Part shown: piece by piece, positions 44,970-55,412 of the stretch | How the letters are laid out: the number at the start of each line of letters is the position of its first letter | Position numbering within the stretch: position 1 is the first letter of the stretch | NCBI RefSeq assembly: GCF_007679965.1 | Contig: NZ_VEHL01000008.1 | Span: 186,001 to 250,000, forward strand | Length of the DNA stretch: 64,000 nt | DNA from: Bordetella genomosp. 13 | GTDB taxonomy: Bacteria > Pseudomonadota > Gammaproteobacteria > Burkholderiales > Burkholderiaceae_B | Direction of reading: 5' to 3' | The notes under the pieces: model-generated | What the model was told of the DNA's origin: nothing | Seen by the model: only the letters and a program-made list of their open reading frames with translations | The model's database searches: none | Translations under genes and position numbers: made by a program

Positions 44970-47900
44970 ATGTCGAGTAATACCGTCGCGCAGTTCGCCA
45001 CAGAGTTGAAGATGCCCGCCAACGTGCTGCTGGAGCAGCTGCGTTCGGCTGGCGTTGACCTCAAGTCGGTGGACGACGCGGTCACTGACAGCGACAAGGC
45101 GAAGTTGCTCGATTCGCTGCGCCGCGCGCATGGCGGCGCCAGCGAGGGCAAGAAGATCACGCTGACTCGCCGCCAGACCTCCGAGATCCGTCAGGCCGAT
45201 GCAACCGGCCGCTCGCGTACGATCCAGGTCGAGGTGCGCAAGAAACGCGTGTTCGTCAAGCGCGACCCGTCCGAGCTGGCCGCCGAGCAGGCGGCTGCGC
45301 GTGCCGAGGACGAGGCCGCCGTCCAGGCCGAGGCCGACGTCGAAGCCACGCCCGCGGCCGCCGAGCCGGCGGTGCAGACGCCCGCGCCGGTCGCCGAGAG
45401 GTCGGTCGCCGAGAAGTCGGTCGCCGAGAAGTCGGTCGCCGAGAAGTCGGTCGCCGACCAGCCGGCCGAGCCCGTGGCCGAGGCGCCCGTCGAGCAACCC
45501 GTGCCGGCGGAAGCCGCACCGGTCGAGCCGCCCGTGGCCCAAGCCCCGGCGGCCGAACCCACTCAGGCGCCCGAGGCGCCCGCCAGCGAGCCCGAGCCCG
45601 TCGCCCCCGTGGCGGCCGAGCCCGCGCCGGCGGCACCGGTCGAGCCCGAATCGAGGACGCCCGCCGAGGCGCCCGCAGACACGCCGGCCTCCACCGACGC
45701 CCCGAATGAACCCGCTGCCGCGCCTGCCGCTGAAAAGGCTGAGCCGGAACCCGTTGTGCACGCCCAGACTGAAAAGACCTCCAAGGCGACGGCGCCTGCC
45801 GCCCAGCCCGCCGCACCGACTTCGCAGGCCAAGCCTGCTGCCGCCGCGCCTGCCAAAGCCGACGCGCCCCGCCGTCCCGACCTGCGCCGCGGCCCGCCCG
45901 TGGTCGCCGCCTCGGCGCTGGCCGCCGCATCCGACCGTGGCCGTGACGAAGCGCGCCGCAAGGCCGAAGCGGAGGCCGCCGCGCTGCGCGACATGCTGAA
46001 CCGTCCGCGCAAGGTGCTGCGCGCGCCCGAGCCCGAGCAGCCCGCGGCTGCCCTGTCCGGCACGCTGCACAAGCCCGCCGCCAAGCAGGCCGCCCCCGGT
46101 GCCGCCGCGGCAGCACCCAAGAAAGACGGAAACAAGCCCAACGCGCCCGGCGCCAAGAAGACCATCAAGACGGCCGAAGTGTCGTCCACCTGGTCCGATG
46201 ACGCCTCGCGCAAGAAGCCTGCCGAAAAGCCCGCCGCGCCGACGCGCGACGGCTGGCGCGCCGGCGGCAAGGGCGGCAAGAATTCCCGTGGCGGCCGCAA
46301 CCAGCAGTCCGATCGCCGCAACGAGCCCGTGGCGCAGGAGTTCATCGCCCGCGAGATCCACGTGCCCGAGACCGTCACGGTGGCCGACCTGGCGCACAAG
46401 ATGTCCGTCAAGGCCGCCGAGGTCATCAAGCAACTGATGAAGCTGGGCCAGATGGTCACCATCAATCAGGTGCTCGACCAGGAAACGGCCATGATCGTGG
46501 TCGAGGAACTGGGCCACAAGGCCATCGCGGCCAAGCTGGACGATCCGGAAGCCTTCCTGGACGAAGCGCCCGCCACCGCCGAGGCCGCCGAAGTGCTGCC
46601 GCGCGCGCCGGTCGTCACCGTCATGGGCCACGTCGACCACGGCAAGACCTCGCTGCTGGACTACATCCGCCGCGCCAAGGTCGCCGCGGGCGAAGCCGGC
46701 GGCATCACGCAGCACATCGGCGCCTATCACGTCGAGACCGAGCGCGGCATGGTCACCTTCCTGGACACCCCGGGCCACGAGGCGTTCACCGCCATGCGAG
46801 CCCGTGGCGCCAAGGCCACCGACATCGTCATCCTGGTGGTGGCCGCCGACGACGGCGTCATGCCCCAGACCCGTGAAGCCATCCACCATGCCAAGGCCGC
46901 AGGCGTGCCGCTGGTGGTGGCGGTCAACAAGATCGACAAGCCCGAAGCCAATCCCGAGCGCGTCAAGCAGGAACTGGTGGCCGAGCAGGTCGTGCCGGAA
47001 GAGTACGGCGGCGACGTGCCGTTCGTGCCCGTGTCCGCCAAGACCGGCGCAGGCATCGACGACCTGCTGGAAAACGTCCTGCTGCAGGCCGAGATCCTGG
47101 AACTGACGGCGGCCGTCGAGGCCCCGGCCAAGGGCCTGGTCATCGAAGCCCGCCTGGACAAGGGCCGCGGCCCGGTCGCCACGATCCTGGTGCAGAGCGG
47201 CACGCTCAAGCGCGGTGACGTGGTGCTGGCCGGCGCCAGCCATGGCCGCGTGCGTGCCATGCTGGACGAGAACGGCAAGCAGATCCAGACGGCCGGTCCG
47301 TCCATCCCCGTCGAGATCCAGGGCCTGACCGAAGTGCCGGCCGCCGGCGACGAACTGATGGTGCTGACCGACGAGCGCAAGGCGCGCGAGATCGCGCTGT
47401 TCCGCCAGGGCAAGTTCCGCGATGTCAAGCTGGCCCGCCAGCAGGCCGCCAAGCTGGAGTCCATGTTCGACAACCTGGGCGAGGGCACGCAGACACTGCC
47501 GCTCATCGTCAAGACCGACGTGCAGGGTTCGCAGGAGGCGCTGGTCACGTCGCTCACCAAGCTGTCCACCGACGAAGTGCGCGTGCAGGTCGTGCACGCG
47601 GCCGTCGGCGGCATCTCGGAAAGCGACGTCAACCTGGCCATCGCCTCGAACGCCGTGGTCATCGGCTTCAACGTGCGCGCCGACCAGAGCGTGCGCAAGC
47701 TGGCCGAAGCCAACGGCGTGGACCTGCGCTACTACAACATCATCTACGACGCCGTGGATGAGGTGAAGGCGGCCATGTCGGGCATGCTGGCTCCCGAGAA
47801 GCGCGAAGAGATCGTCGGCCTGGTCGAGATCCGCGAGGTCTACAGCATCTCGCGCATCGGCAACATCGCCGGTTGCATGGTGCTGGACGGTTTCGTGCGC

Positions 47901-48101
47901 CGCGATTCGCAGGTCCGCCTGCTGCGCAACAACGTGGTCCAGTGGACCGGCCAGCTCGATTCGCTGCGCCGCTTCAAGGACGACGTGCGCGAGGTCAAGT
48001 CGGGCTTCGATTGCGGTCTCACGCTGCGCAACAACAACGACATCCAGGTGGGCGACCAGCTGGAAGTGTTCGAGATCAAGGAGATCGCGCGCACGCTGTA
48101 A
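44970..48101 (+). CDS. infB: Translation initiation factor IF-2 with long N-terminal extension
   Basis: The 1043-residue protein has an N-terminal IF2 domain, then about 400 residues of Ala/Pro/Glu-rich linker. The conserved G domain begins near residue 545, with the P-loop GHVDHGKTS at 553 and the switch motif DTPGHEAF. Domains II and III and the C-terminal fMet-tRNA-binding domain follow. IF-2 brings initiator tRNA to the 30S subunit. A tandem 15 bp repeat in the linker (45390-45449) encodes SVAEK units. An ATG at 44970 follows the nusA stop by 79 bp. Confidence 0.97.
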   Translation: MSSNTVAQFATELKMPANVLLEQLRSAGVDLKSVDDAVTDSDKAKLLDSLRRAHGGASEGKKITLTRRQTSEIRQADATGRSRTIQVEVRKKRVFVKRDPSELAAEQAAARAEDEAAVQAEADVEATPAAAEPAVQTPAPVAERSVAEKSVAEKSVAEKSVADQPAEPVAEAPVEQPVPAEAAPVEPPVAQAPAAEPTQAPEAPASEPEPVAPVAAEPAPAAPVEPESRTPAEAPADTPASTDAPNEPAAAPAAEKAEPEPVVHAQTEKTSKATAPAAQPAAPTSQAKPAAAAPAKADAPRRPDLRRGPPVVAASALAAASDRGRDEARRKAEAEAAALRDMLNRPRKVLRAPEPEQPAAALSGTLHKPAAKQAAPGAAAAAPKKDGNKPNAPGAKKTIKTAEVSSTWSDDASRKKPAEKPAAPTRDGWRAGGKGGKNSRGGRNQQSDRRNEPVAQEFIAREIHVPETVTVADLAHKMSVKAAEVIKQLMKLGQMVTINQVLDQETAMIVVEELGHKAIAAKLDDPEAFLDEAPATAEAAEVLPRAPVVTVMGHVDHGKTSLLDYIRRAKVAAGEAGGITQHIGAYHVETERGMVTFLDTPGHEAFTAMRARGAKATDIVILVVAADDGVMPQTREAIHHAKAAGVPLVVAVNKIDKPEANPERVKQELVAEQVVPEEYGGDVPFVPVSAKTGAGIDDLLENVLLQAEILELTAAVEAPAKGLVIEARLDKGRGPVATILVQSGTLKRGDVVLAGASHGRVRAMLDENGKQIQTAGPSIPVEIQGLTEVPAAGDELMVLTDERKAREIALFRQGKFRDVKLARQQAAKLESMFDNLGEGTQTLPLIVKTDVQGSQEALVTSLTKLSTDEVRVQVVHAAVGGISESDVNLAIASNAVVIGFNVRADQSVRKLAEANGVDLRYYNIIYDAVDEVKAAMSGMLAPEKREEIVGLVEIREVYSISRIGNIAGCMVLDGFVRRDSQVRLLRNNVVQWTGQLDSLRRFKDDVREVKSGFDCGLTLRNNNDIQVGDQLEVFEIKEIARTL
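45390..45449 (+). repeat. In-frame tandem 15 bp repeat in infB
   Basis: Four consecutive 15 bp units (GTCGCCGAGAAGTCG, the first with one change) encode VAEKS-like pentapeptides. A decayed fifth unit (GTCGCCGACCAGCCG) follows. The unit length is a multiple of three, so copy-number changes would keep the frame. Confidence 0.92.
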
Positions 48102-48122
48102 GCGCGCGTACGCCGTCTTTCC

Positions 48123-48524
48123 ATGAGCCGTCACAAGTCCAAATCCATCCCCGGCCGCAATCTGCGGTTGGCCGACCAGATCCAGAAGGATCTGGCCGGC
48201 CTCATCCAGCGCGAGGTCGATGTGTCCCGCGCCGGATTGATCACGCTGTCCGGGGTGGAACTCTCCACCGACTACGCCCACGCCAAGGTGCACTTCACCG
48301 TGCTGGGCGCCGAGCCGGAAGCGGCCGCCGCCCTTCTCAACGAGAAGGCCGGCTGGCTGCATTCGCAGCTGTACAAGCTGCTGCACATCCATACCGTACC
48401 GACGCTGCGCTTCTACCACGATCCCCAGATCGAACGCGGCATCGAGATGTCCACGCTCATCGACCGCGCCAACCGCGGCGGTCCGGTGCTGGACGAACCC
48501 GACGAGCCTGAAGACAAGCCCTGA
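48123..48524 (+). CDS. rbfA: Ribosome-binding factor A
   Basis: The 133-residue protein has the KH-like RbfA core: RNLRLADQIQKDLAGLIQRE, VELSTDYAHAKVHFTVLG and the helix-kink-helix end HTVPTLRFYHDPQIERG. It helps mature the 16S 5' end in cold. A short acidic tail (DEPDEPEDKP) follows. It lies 21 bp after infB. Confidence 0.96.
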   Translation: MSRHKSKSIPGRNLRLADQIQKDLAGLIQREVDVSRAGLITLSGVELSTDYAHAKVHFTVLGAEPEAAAALLNEKAGWLHSQLYKLLHIHTVPTLRFYHDPQIERGIEMSTLIDRANRGGPVLDEPDEPEDKP

Positions 48525-48559
48525 GGGGCTGTCGTCGCTTTTTTTTCCGGATTCCGACG

Positions 48560-49308
48560 ATGGCCAAACGACGCGGGCTCGCGCTCGACGGTGTGCTGCT
48601 GCTCGACAAACCCGTGGGCTTGTCCAGCAACCACGCCCTGCAGCGCGCCAAACGCACGGTGGACGCGGCCAAGGCCGGCCACACCGGCACGCTCGACCCC
48701 TTCGCCACCGGCCTGCTGGTGTGCTGCATGGGCCGCGCGACCAAGATTTCCGGCGCCATGCTCGACGCCGACAAGACCTACCTCGCCACCGTGCAGTTCG
48801 GCGAGGAAACCGATTCCGGCGACCTGACCGGCATCGTGACCGCCCAGGCCGGGCCCGATTTCACGGGCGTGGACGAGGCGGCGCTACGCGACGTCCTGTC
48901 ACGATTCAAGGGCACCATCGAGCAGATTCCGCCGATGTATTCTGCCCTTAAGCGCGACGGCAAGCCGTTGTACGAATACGCGCGGGCCGGCATCGAACTG
49001 GAGCGCCCGCCGCGGCAGATCACGATCCACCGGATCGAGCTGCTTGAATTCAAGGGCCGGCAGGCCCTTATCGAGGTGGCCTGCAGCAAGGGCACCTACA
49101 TCCGGACGCTGGCCCAGGACATCGGGCGCGCGCTGGGTTGCTTTGCCCACCTGGCGGCGCTGCGGCGCACGCACGCCGGGCCATTCTCCCTGGACCGCGC
49201 CGTCACGCTGGAGGCCCTGCAAGGCCTGCCGGACCCCAAGCAGGCACTGCTTGGCATGAACGAATTGCCGGCGGGCCTGCTGCCCGCCACAAACTTAAAG
49301 GACTCTCT

Positions 49309-49312
<4 letters not shown>
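48560..49312 (+). CDS. truB: tRNA pseudouridine-55 synthase TruB
   Basis: The 250-residue protein has the TruB signature with the catalytic aspartate in HTGTLDPFATGLL (near residue 41). RNA-binding IPPMYSALKRDGKPLYEYAR and CSKGTYIRTLAQDIG also match. It makes the universal pseudouridine 55 of the T-loop. The N-terminal GVLLLDKPVGLSSN is diagnostic. Its stop overlaps the typA start by 4 bp. Confidence 0.97.
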
Positions 49313-51129
<1,817 letters not shown>

Positions 51130-51171
51130 TCGACACGGGGCGCGCCCGCGCGCCCCGCGCCGGTGTGGCGA

Positions 51172-51232
51172 ACGCCCGCCGAACCGCTCCAGGCCGAATC
51201 CGATGTCGGCCGCCAGGCGGGTCGGCGGGCGT
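51172..51232. terminator. Long-looped hairpin after typA
   Basis: ACGCCCGCCGA (51172-51182) pairs perfectly with TCGGCGGGCGT (51222-51232) around a 39-base loop. A smaller GGGGCGCG / CGCGCCCC hairpin lies just after the typA stop. There is only a weak T-rich end, so termination is plausible but not assured. Confidence 0.45.
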
Positions 51233-51303
51233 TTGCTCGTCGGGCGCGATCCATGCGCCAGCCTGCGCGGGGCCGACCGTCCCGCCGCGCAGGGCGCCGC
51301 CGA

Positions 51304-51930
51304 TCAGGCCGGCAGCGACGGCGCGTACTGCGCTTCGTCCAGGTGCTTGCGGTGGAACTCGACGATGCGCGCCACCACCCGTTCGGGATCGTCCTCGATG
51401 ATGAAGAGGTTCAGGTCGTGCGCGCCGATCATGCCATTGCCCAGCAGCTGTTCGCTCATCCAGTCGACCAGGCCGCGCCAGTAGTCGCTGCCCACCAGCA
51501 CGATGGGGGCAGGGGGCACCTTGCCGGTCTGCACCAGCGTCAGGGCCTCGAACAGTTCGTCCATCGTGCCGAAGCCGCCGGGCAGCGACACGTAGGCCAT
51601 GCTGTGCATGAAGAACGTGGCCTTGCGCGAATAGAAGTATTCGAACGACAGGCTGATGGTCTGGTAGGCGTTGTTGTGGGCCTCGTGCGGCAGGCTGATG
51701 TTCAGCCCGACGCTGGTGCCGCCTGCCTCGTAGGCGCCCTTGTTGGCCGCTTCCATGATGCCGGGGCCGCCTCCCGCGATGACGGCGAAGCCCGCGTTGG
51801 CCAGCGCCGCGGCGATGGCGATGCTGGTTTCGTAGTGAGGCGAGTCGCGGCTGGTGCGCGCGCTGCCGAACAGGCTTACCGCCGGTCCGATATCGGCCAG
51901 CTTTTCAGCCGCGGCCGTTATCTCTGACAT
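51304..51930 (-). CDS. LOG-family protein (TIGR00730-type nucleotide phosphoribohydrolase)
   Basis: The 208-residue protein has the LOG/lysine-decarboxylase-like Rossmann fold with the diagnostic PGGFGTMDELFE (PGGxGTxxE) near residue 110. GGGPGIMEAANKGA lies near 55. Family members remove the base from cytokinin-type or other nucleoside monophosphates. I chose the ATG at 51930 (MSEITAAAEKL). The frame extends to an ATG at 51984 whose codon overlaps the polA start on the other strand, which seems less likely. Confidence 0.87.
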   Translation of the reverse strand: MSEITAAAEKLADIGPAVSLFGSARTSRDSPHYETSIAIAAALANAGFAVIAGGGPGIMEAANKGAYEAGGTSVGLNISLPHEAHNNAYQTISLSFEYFYSRKATFFMHSMAYVSLPGGFGTMDELFEALTLVQTGKVPPAPIVLVGSDYWRGLVDWMSEQLLGNGMIGAHDLNLFIIEDDPERVVARIVEFHRKHLDEAQYAPSLPA

Positions 51931-51933
51931 AAT
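51925..51933 (+). promoter_or_regulatory. Extended -10 promoter of polA
   Basis: TGACATAAT at 51925-51933 (TG, one base, CATAAT) lies about 50 bp before polA. It overlaps the likely start codon of the divergent LOG gene. Confidence 0.5.
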
Positions 51934-51982
51934 CACCGGAACTTGTTTGCCGGCGGGGGTGCCCAACTCTGCCTTTTTGACC

Positions 51983-54700
51983 ATGAAGAAAACCTTATTG
52001 CTGGTAGACGGATCGAGCTACCTGTATCGCGCCTTTCACGCCATGCCTGACCTGCGCAATGCGCAGGGAGAACCCACGGGTGCGCTGTACGGCGTCGTGA
52101 ACATGCTGCGCAAGCTCGTAGCGGATCATAAGGCAGAGTATGCCGCATGCATCTTCGATGCGCGCGGCAAGACATTCCGAGACGACTTGTATCCGGAATA
52201 CAAGTCGCATCGGCCACCCATGCCCGATGATCTATCAGCACAGATCGAGCCCATCCTCCGTGTTGTGCGCGCGCTGGGCTGGCCCGTGCTGGCCATCGAG
52301 GGCGTCGAGGCCGACGACATCATCGGCACGCTGGCGCACTGGGCGGCCAGGCAGGGCGTGGACACCATCGTCTCCACCGGCGACAAGGACCTGGCGCAAC
52401 TGGTCACCGACCAGGTCACGCTGGTCAACACCATGAGCGGCGAAGTGCTGACCCCGCCCGGCGTCATGGCCAAGTTCGGCGTGCCGCCCGAGCGCATCGT
52501 CGACTATCTCATGCTGGTGGGCGACACCGTCGACAACGTGCCCGGCGTCACCAAGGTGGGCCCCAAGACGGCCGCCAAATGGCTGGCCGAGCACGGTTCC
52601 GTCGACCAGCTGGTCGAGGCCGCCGCATCCATCAAGGGCGTGGCGGGCGAGAACCTGCGCGCCGCCATCGGCCAGTTCCCGCTGACACGCCAGCTGCTGA
52701 CCGTGAAGTGCGACTGCGACCTCACGGGCCACGTCGCGGGCCTGCCCGACCTGGAATTCATCACGCCCGACACGGCCACGCTGGTCGAGGCCTACGACCG
52801 CTATGGATTCCGTACCTGGCTGCGCGAACTCAGCGGCGACGAGGAACGCCTGCCGGCGGGCGACGCGCGCGCGGCGGTCGACATCCCCGTCGCCCCGGCC
52901 GAGCAGGACTACCGCATCATCACCGACTGGGCCGCCTTCGACGCCTGGATGGCGCGGGTGCAGGACGCCCCGCTGGTGGCGCTGGATACCGAAACCACCT
53001 CGCTGTCCGAGATGCAGGCGCGGCTGGTGGGCATTTCCATGGGCGTGGCGCCCGGCGTGGCCTGCTACATCCCGGTAGCGCATCGCGGACCCGAGGCCGG
53101 CGAGCAATTGCCCAAGTCCGAAGTGCTCGAACGCCTGCGCGGCTGGCTGGAAGATCCTTCGCGCGCCAAGCTGCTGCACCACGCCAAGTACGACACGCAC
53201 GTGTTCGCCAACGAGGGCATCCGCCTGGCGGGCATCTCCGACGACACCATGCTCGAAGCCTACGTGCTGGAATCGCACCGCGGCGTGGGCCTGTCCGAAC
53301 TGTCGCAGCGCTTCCTGGGCCGCAGCGGCATCTCCTACGAAGACCTGTGCGGCAAGGGCGCCAAGCAGATCGGCTTCGACGAGGTCGCGGTCGAGCGTGC
53401 CGGCCACTATGCCTGCGAGGACGCCGACTTTACCATCCAGCTGCACCAGGTGCTGCGGCCGCGCGTGGCCGCCGAGGCCGGGCTGGAGTTCATCTACCAG
53501 CTCGAGATGCAGGTCTCGGGCGTGCTGACGACCATCGAGCGCAACGGCGTGCGCGTGGATGCCGCCGAGCTGGGCCGCCAGAGCCACAAGCTGGGCCAGG
53601 AAATGCTGCTGCTGGAGCAGCGCGCCTACGAGCTGGCCGGCCAGCCGTTCAACCTGAATTCGCCCAAGCAGCTGGGCGAGATCCTGTTCGGACGCATGCA
53701 ACTGCCCGTGGTGCGCAAGACGGCAAGCGGCGCGCCGTCCACCGACGAAGAGGTTCTGACGCGCCTCGCGCAGGACTATCCGCTGCCGCAGGCGCTGCTG
53801 GAGTACCGCGGGCTGTCGAAGCTGAAGTCCACGTACACCGACAAGCTGCCGCGCATGATCAACCCCGACACGGGCCGCGTGCACACGCACTATTCGCAAG
53901 CCGCGGTCATCACGGGCCGGCTCGCTTCGTCCGATCCCAACCTGCAGAACATCCCGGTGCGCACCGAGGCGGGCCGCCGCGTGCGCGAGGCCTTCATCGC
54001 CGAAAGCGGCACGCTGCTGTCGGCCGACTATTCGCAGATCGAGCTGCGCATCATGGCGCACGTGTCCGACGACGCGAACCTGCAGAAGGCCTTCGCGGCT
54101 GGCGAGGACATCCACCGCGCCACCGCGGCCGAGGTGTTCGGCGTGCCGCTGGACGCGGTGGCTTCCGAGCAGCGCCGCGCCGCCAAGGCCATCAACTTCG
54201 GCCTGATCTACGGCATGGGCGTGTTCGGCCTGGCCTCGAACCTGGGCATCACGCGCGACGCCGCGCAGGCCTACATCGACCGCTATTTCGCGCGCTATCC
54301 CGGCGTGGCCAGCTACATGGACATGACGCGCCAGATGGCACGCGAACAGGGCTACGTCGAAACCGTCTTCGGCCGCCGCCTGCAGATGCCGGACATCCGC
54401 GCCGCCTCCGGCCCGCGCCGCCAGGGCGCCGAACGCGCCGCCATCAACGCCCCCATGCAGGGCACGGCCGCCGACCTGATCAAGCTGGCGATGGTGGCCG
54501 TGCAGAAGTGGCTGGACGACGAGAAGCTGCGCACGCGGATGATCATGCAGGTGCACGATGAACTGGTGCTTGAAGCGCCGGACGATGAGCTCGAGGTGGT
54601 GCGCGAGGCGTTGCCGAGGTTGATGTGTGGGGTGGCGACGTTGAAGGTGCCGTTGGTGGCCGAGGTCGGGGTGGGCAAGAACTGGGAGCAGGCGCACTGA
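51983..54700 (+). CDS. polA: DNA polymerase I
   Basis: The 905-residue protein has all three activities. The 5'-3' exonuclease (about 1-290) has LLVDGSSYLYRAFHA and EADDIIGT-like VEADDIIGTLA. The 3'-5' exonuclease (about 310-490) is intact, with VALDTETTSL and YACEDADFT. The polymerase domain (about 520-905) has motif A SADYSQIELRIMAH, motif B RRAAKAINFGLIYGMG and motif C MQVHDELVLEAP. It fills gaps and removes primers and damage. No clear ribosome-binding site precedes the ATG at 51983. Confidence 0.97.
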   Translation: MKKTLLLVDGSSYLYRAFHAMPDLRNAQGEPTGALYGVVNMLRKLVADHKAEYAACIFDARGKTFRDDLYPEYKSHRPPMPDDLSAQIEPILRVVRALGWPVLAIEGVEADDIIGTLAHWAARQGVDTIVSTGDKDLAQLVTDQVTLVNTMSGEVLTPPGVMAKFGVPPERIVDYLMLVGDTVDNVPGVTKVGPKTAAKWLAEHGSVDQLVEAAASIKGVAGENLRAAIGQFPLTRQLLTVKCDCDLTGHVAGLPDLEFITPDTATLVEAYDRYGFRTWLRELSGDEERLPAGDARAAVDIPVAPAEQDYRIITDWAAFDAWMARVQDAPLVALDTETTSLSEMQARLVGISMGVAPGVACYIPVAHRGPEAGEQLPKSEVLERLRGWLEDPSRAKLLHHAKYDTHVFANEGIRLAGISDDTMLEAYVLESHRGVGLSELSQRFLGRSGISYEDLCGKGAKQIGFDEVAVERAGHYACEDADFTIQLHQVLRPRVAAEAGLEFIYQLEMQVSGVLTTIERNGVRVDAAELGRQSHKLGQEMLLLEQRAYELAGQPFNLNSPKQLGEILFGRMQLPVVRKTASGAPSTDEEVLTRLAQDYPLPQALLEYRGLSKLKSTYTDKLPRMINPDTGRVHTHYSQAAVITGRLASSDPNLQNIPVRTEAGRRVREAFIAESGTLLSADYSQIELRIMAHVSDDANLQKAFAAGEDIHRATAAEVFGVPLDAVASEQRRAAKAINFGLIYGMGVFGLASNLGITRDAAQAYIDRYFARYPGVASYMDMTRQMAREQGYVETVFGRRLQMPDIRAASGPRRQGAERAAINAPMQGTAADLIKLAMVAVQKWLDDEKLRTRMIMQVHDELVLEAPDDELEVVREALPRLMCGVATLKVPLVAEVGVGKNWEQAH

Positions 54701-54746
54701 TTGCCGTGTGCTGTGCTTTGGATTGCTTCTGCTGGCGGGGCGTTCT

Positions 54747-54893
54747 GGGTTCTTGAGGCGTCCCGCATGAGGGCGGAGGGCGCACGCCGGCCAAGTCGTC
54801 GGGCTCGGGCGCGCCACCAGGCGCCCTCGGTCCCCTGCGGGGACTTCCCCTCCTCCAATTGGCCGGCGCGCGCCCTCCGCCCTCATGCGGGAC
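54747..54893 (+). repeat. Structured repeat element, copy A
   Basis: A 14 bp flank (GGGTTCTTGAGGCG, 54747-54760) leads into a hairpin whose outer arms 54760-54783 and 54870-54893 are 24 bp perfect inverted complements. After one A-C mismatch, ten more base pairs follow (54785-54794 with 54859-54868). The 76 bp core is 54789-54864 and contains inner hairpins GCGCC / GGCGC with loop ACCA, and GTCCCC / GGGGAC at 54830-54844. Confidence 0.85.
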
Positions 54894-55151
54894 TCACGAC
54901 ATCGGCATGCCGTCCGTATACGGCAGGGCCGCTGGTCATCGCTTGTTTTTTTTCTCTCTCTCCTCTTCTCTTGAGGCATCGATCAATGGAAGCGTTGGTC
55001 ATGCGCAATGTTTTCGCGCGCCCGGACGACGTAGCTATCCGTCCGCCTGCATCACTTGCGTGCTCGCACAGCTCCATGATCGGGGCAGGTGTATCCCATG
55101 TCGTAAAGGGAGAGAGAAAAAACCGCAGTACGGAACATCGAGCTGCTTGAG

Positions 55152-55295
55152 CAGCGTCGGGGCTTGCGGGGGCGTGACGGCCAATTGGAGGAGGGGAAGT
55201 CGCCGAAGGCGACCGAGGGCGCCTGGGGGCGCGCCCGAGCCCGACGACTTGGCCGGCACGCCCCCGCAAGCCCCGGCGCTGCGCCTCAAGAACCC
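55152..55295 (-). repeat. Structured repeat element, copy B (inverted)
   Basis: Read on the minus strand this copy has the same 14 bp flank (complement of 55282-55295). Its 76 bp core (55179-55254) differs from copy A at four positions. Its outer arms 55152-55184 and 55249-55281 pair over 33 bp with one G-T pair and one mismatch. The arm sequence is unrelated to that of copy A. The inner hairpin is GTCGCC / GGCGAC (55199-55213). Confidence 0.85.
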
Positions 55296-55345
55296 AAATA
55301 TTCCGACCATCGATCACCTCACGTCCCTAAGACCCCAGTCAGCCC

Positions 55346-55364
55346 TGTAACGATATAATGTTGC
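55346..55364 (+). promoter_or_regulatory. ZIP-gene promoter overlapped by an imperfect palindrome
   Basis: A consensus -10 TATAAT (55354-55359) sits inside GTAAC, eight bases, GTTGC (55347-55364), an inverted repeat with one mismatch. No good -35 is visible. A repressor bound here would cover the promoter; a zinc regulator such as Zur is the natural candidate, but this is inference. Confidence 0.45.
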
Positions 55365-55412
55365 GACACTGAATAGAACAAAGACGTACCCCGTCAAGCA
55401 GACGCCCCCACC

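Larger units (their letters stand above)
54701..55412. other. Intergenic region with inverted pair of structured repeats
   Basis: The 712 bp between polA and the ZIP gene holds no convincing open frame. It contains hairpin element A (54747-54893), a 258 bp less GC-rich spacer, hairpin element B in inverse orientation (55152-55295), and the ZIP promoter. The spacer has a pyrimidine run near 54946-54960 and an inverted purine run at 55108-55122. The whole stretch therefore looks like an inverted duplication of one larger unit. Confidence 0.7.

Noticed and set aside
45390..45464. CRISPR-like array
   Set aside because: The repeats are 15 bp, directly adjacent and in frame within infB, with no spacers.
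44967..48419. 1150-codon minus-strand frame opposite infB
   Set aside because: It mirrors the infB coding frame; the Gly/Leu/His-rich product has no family likeness.
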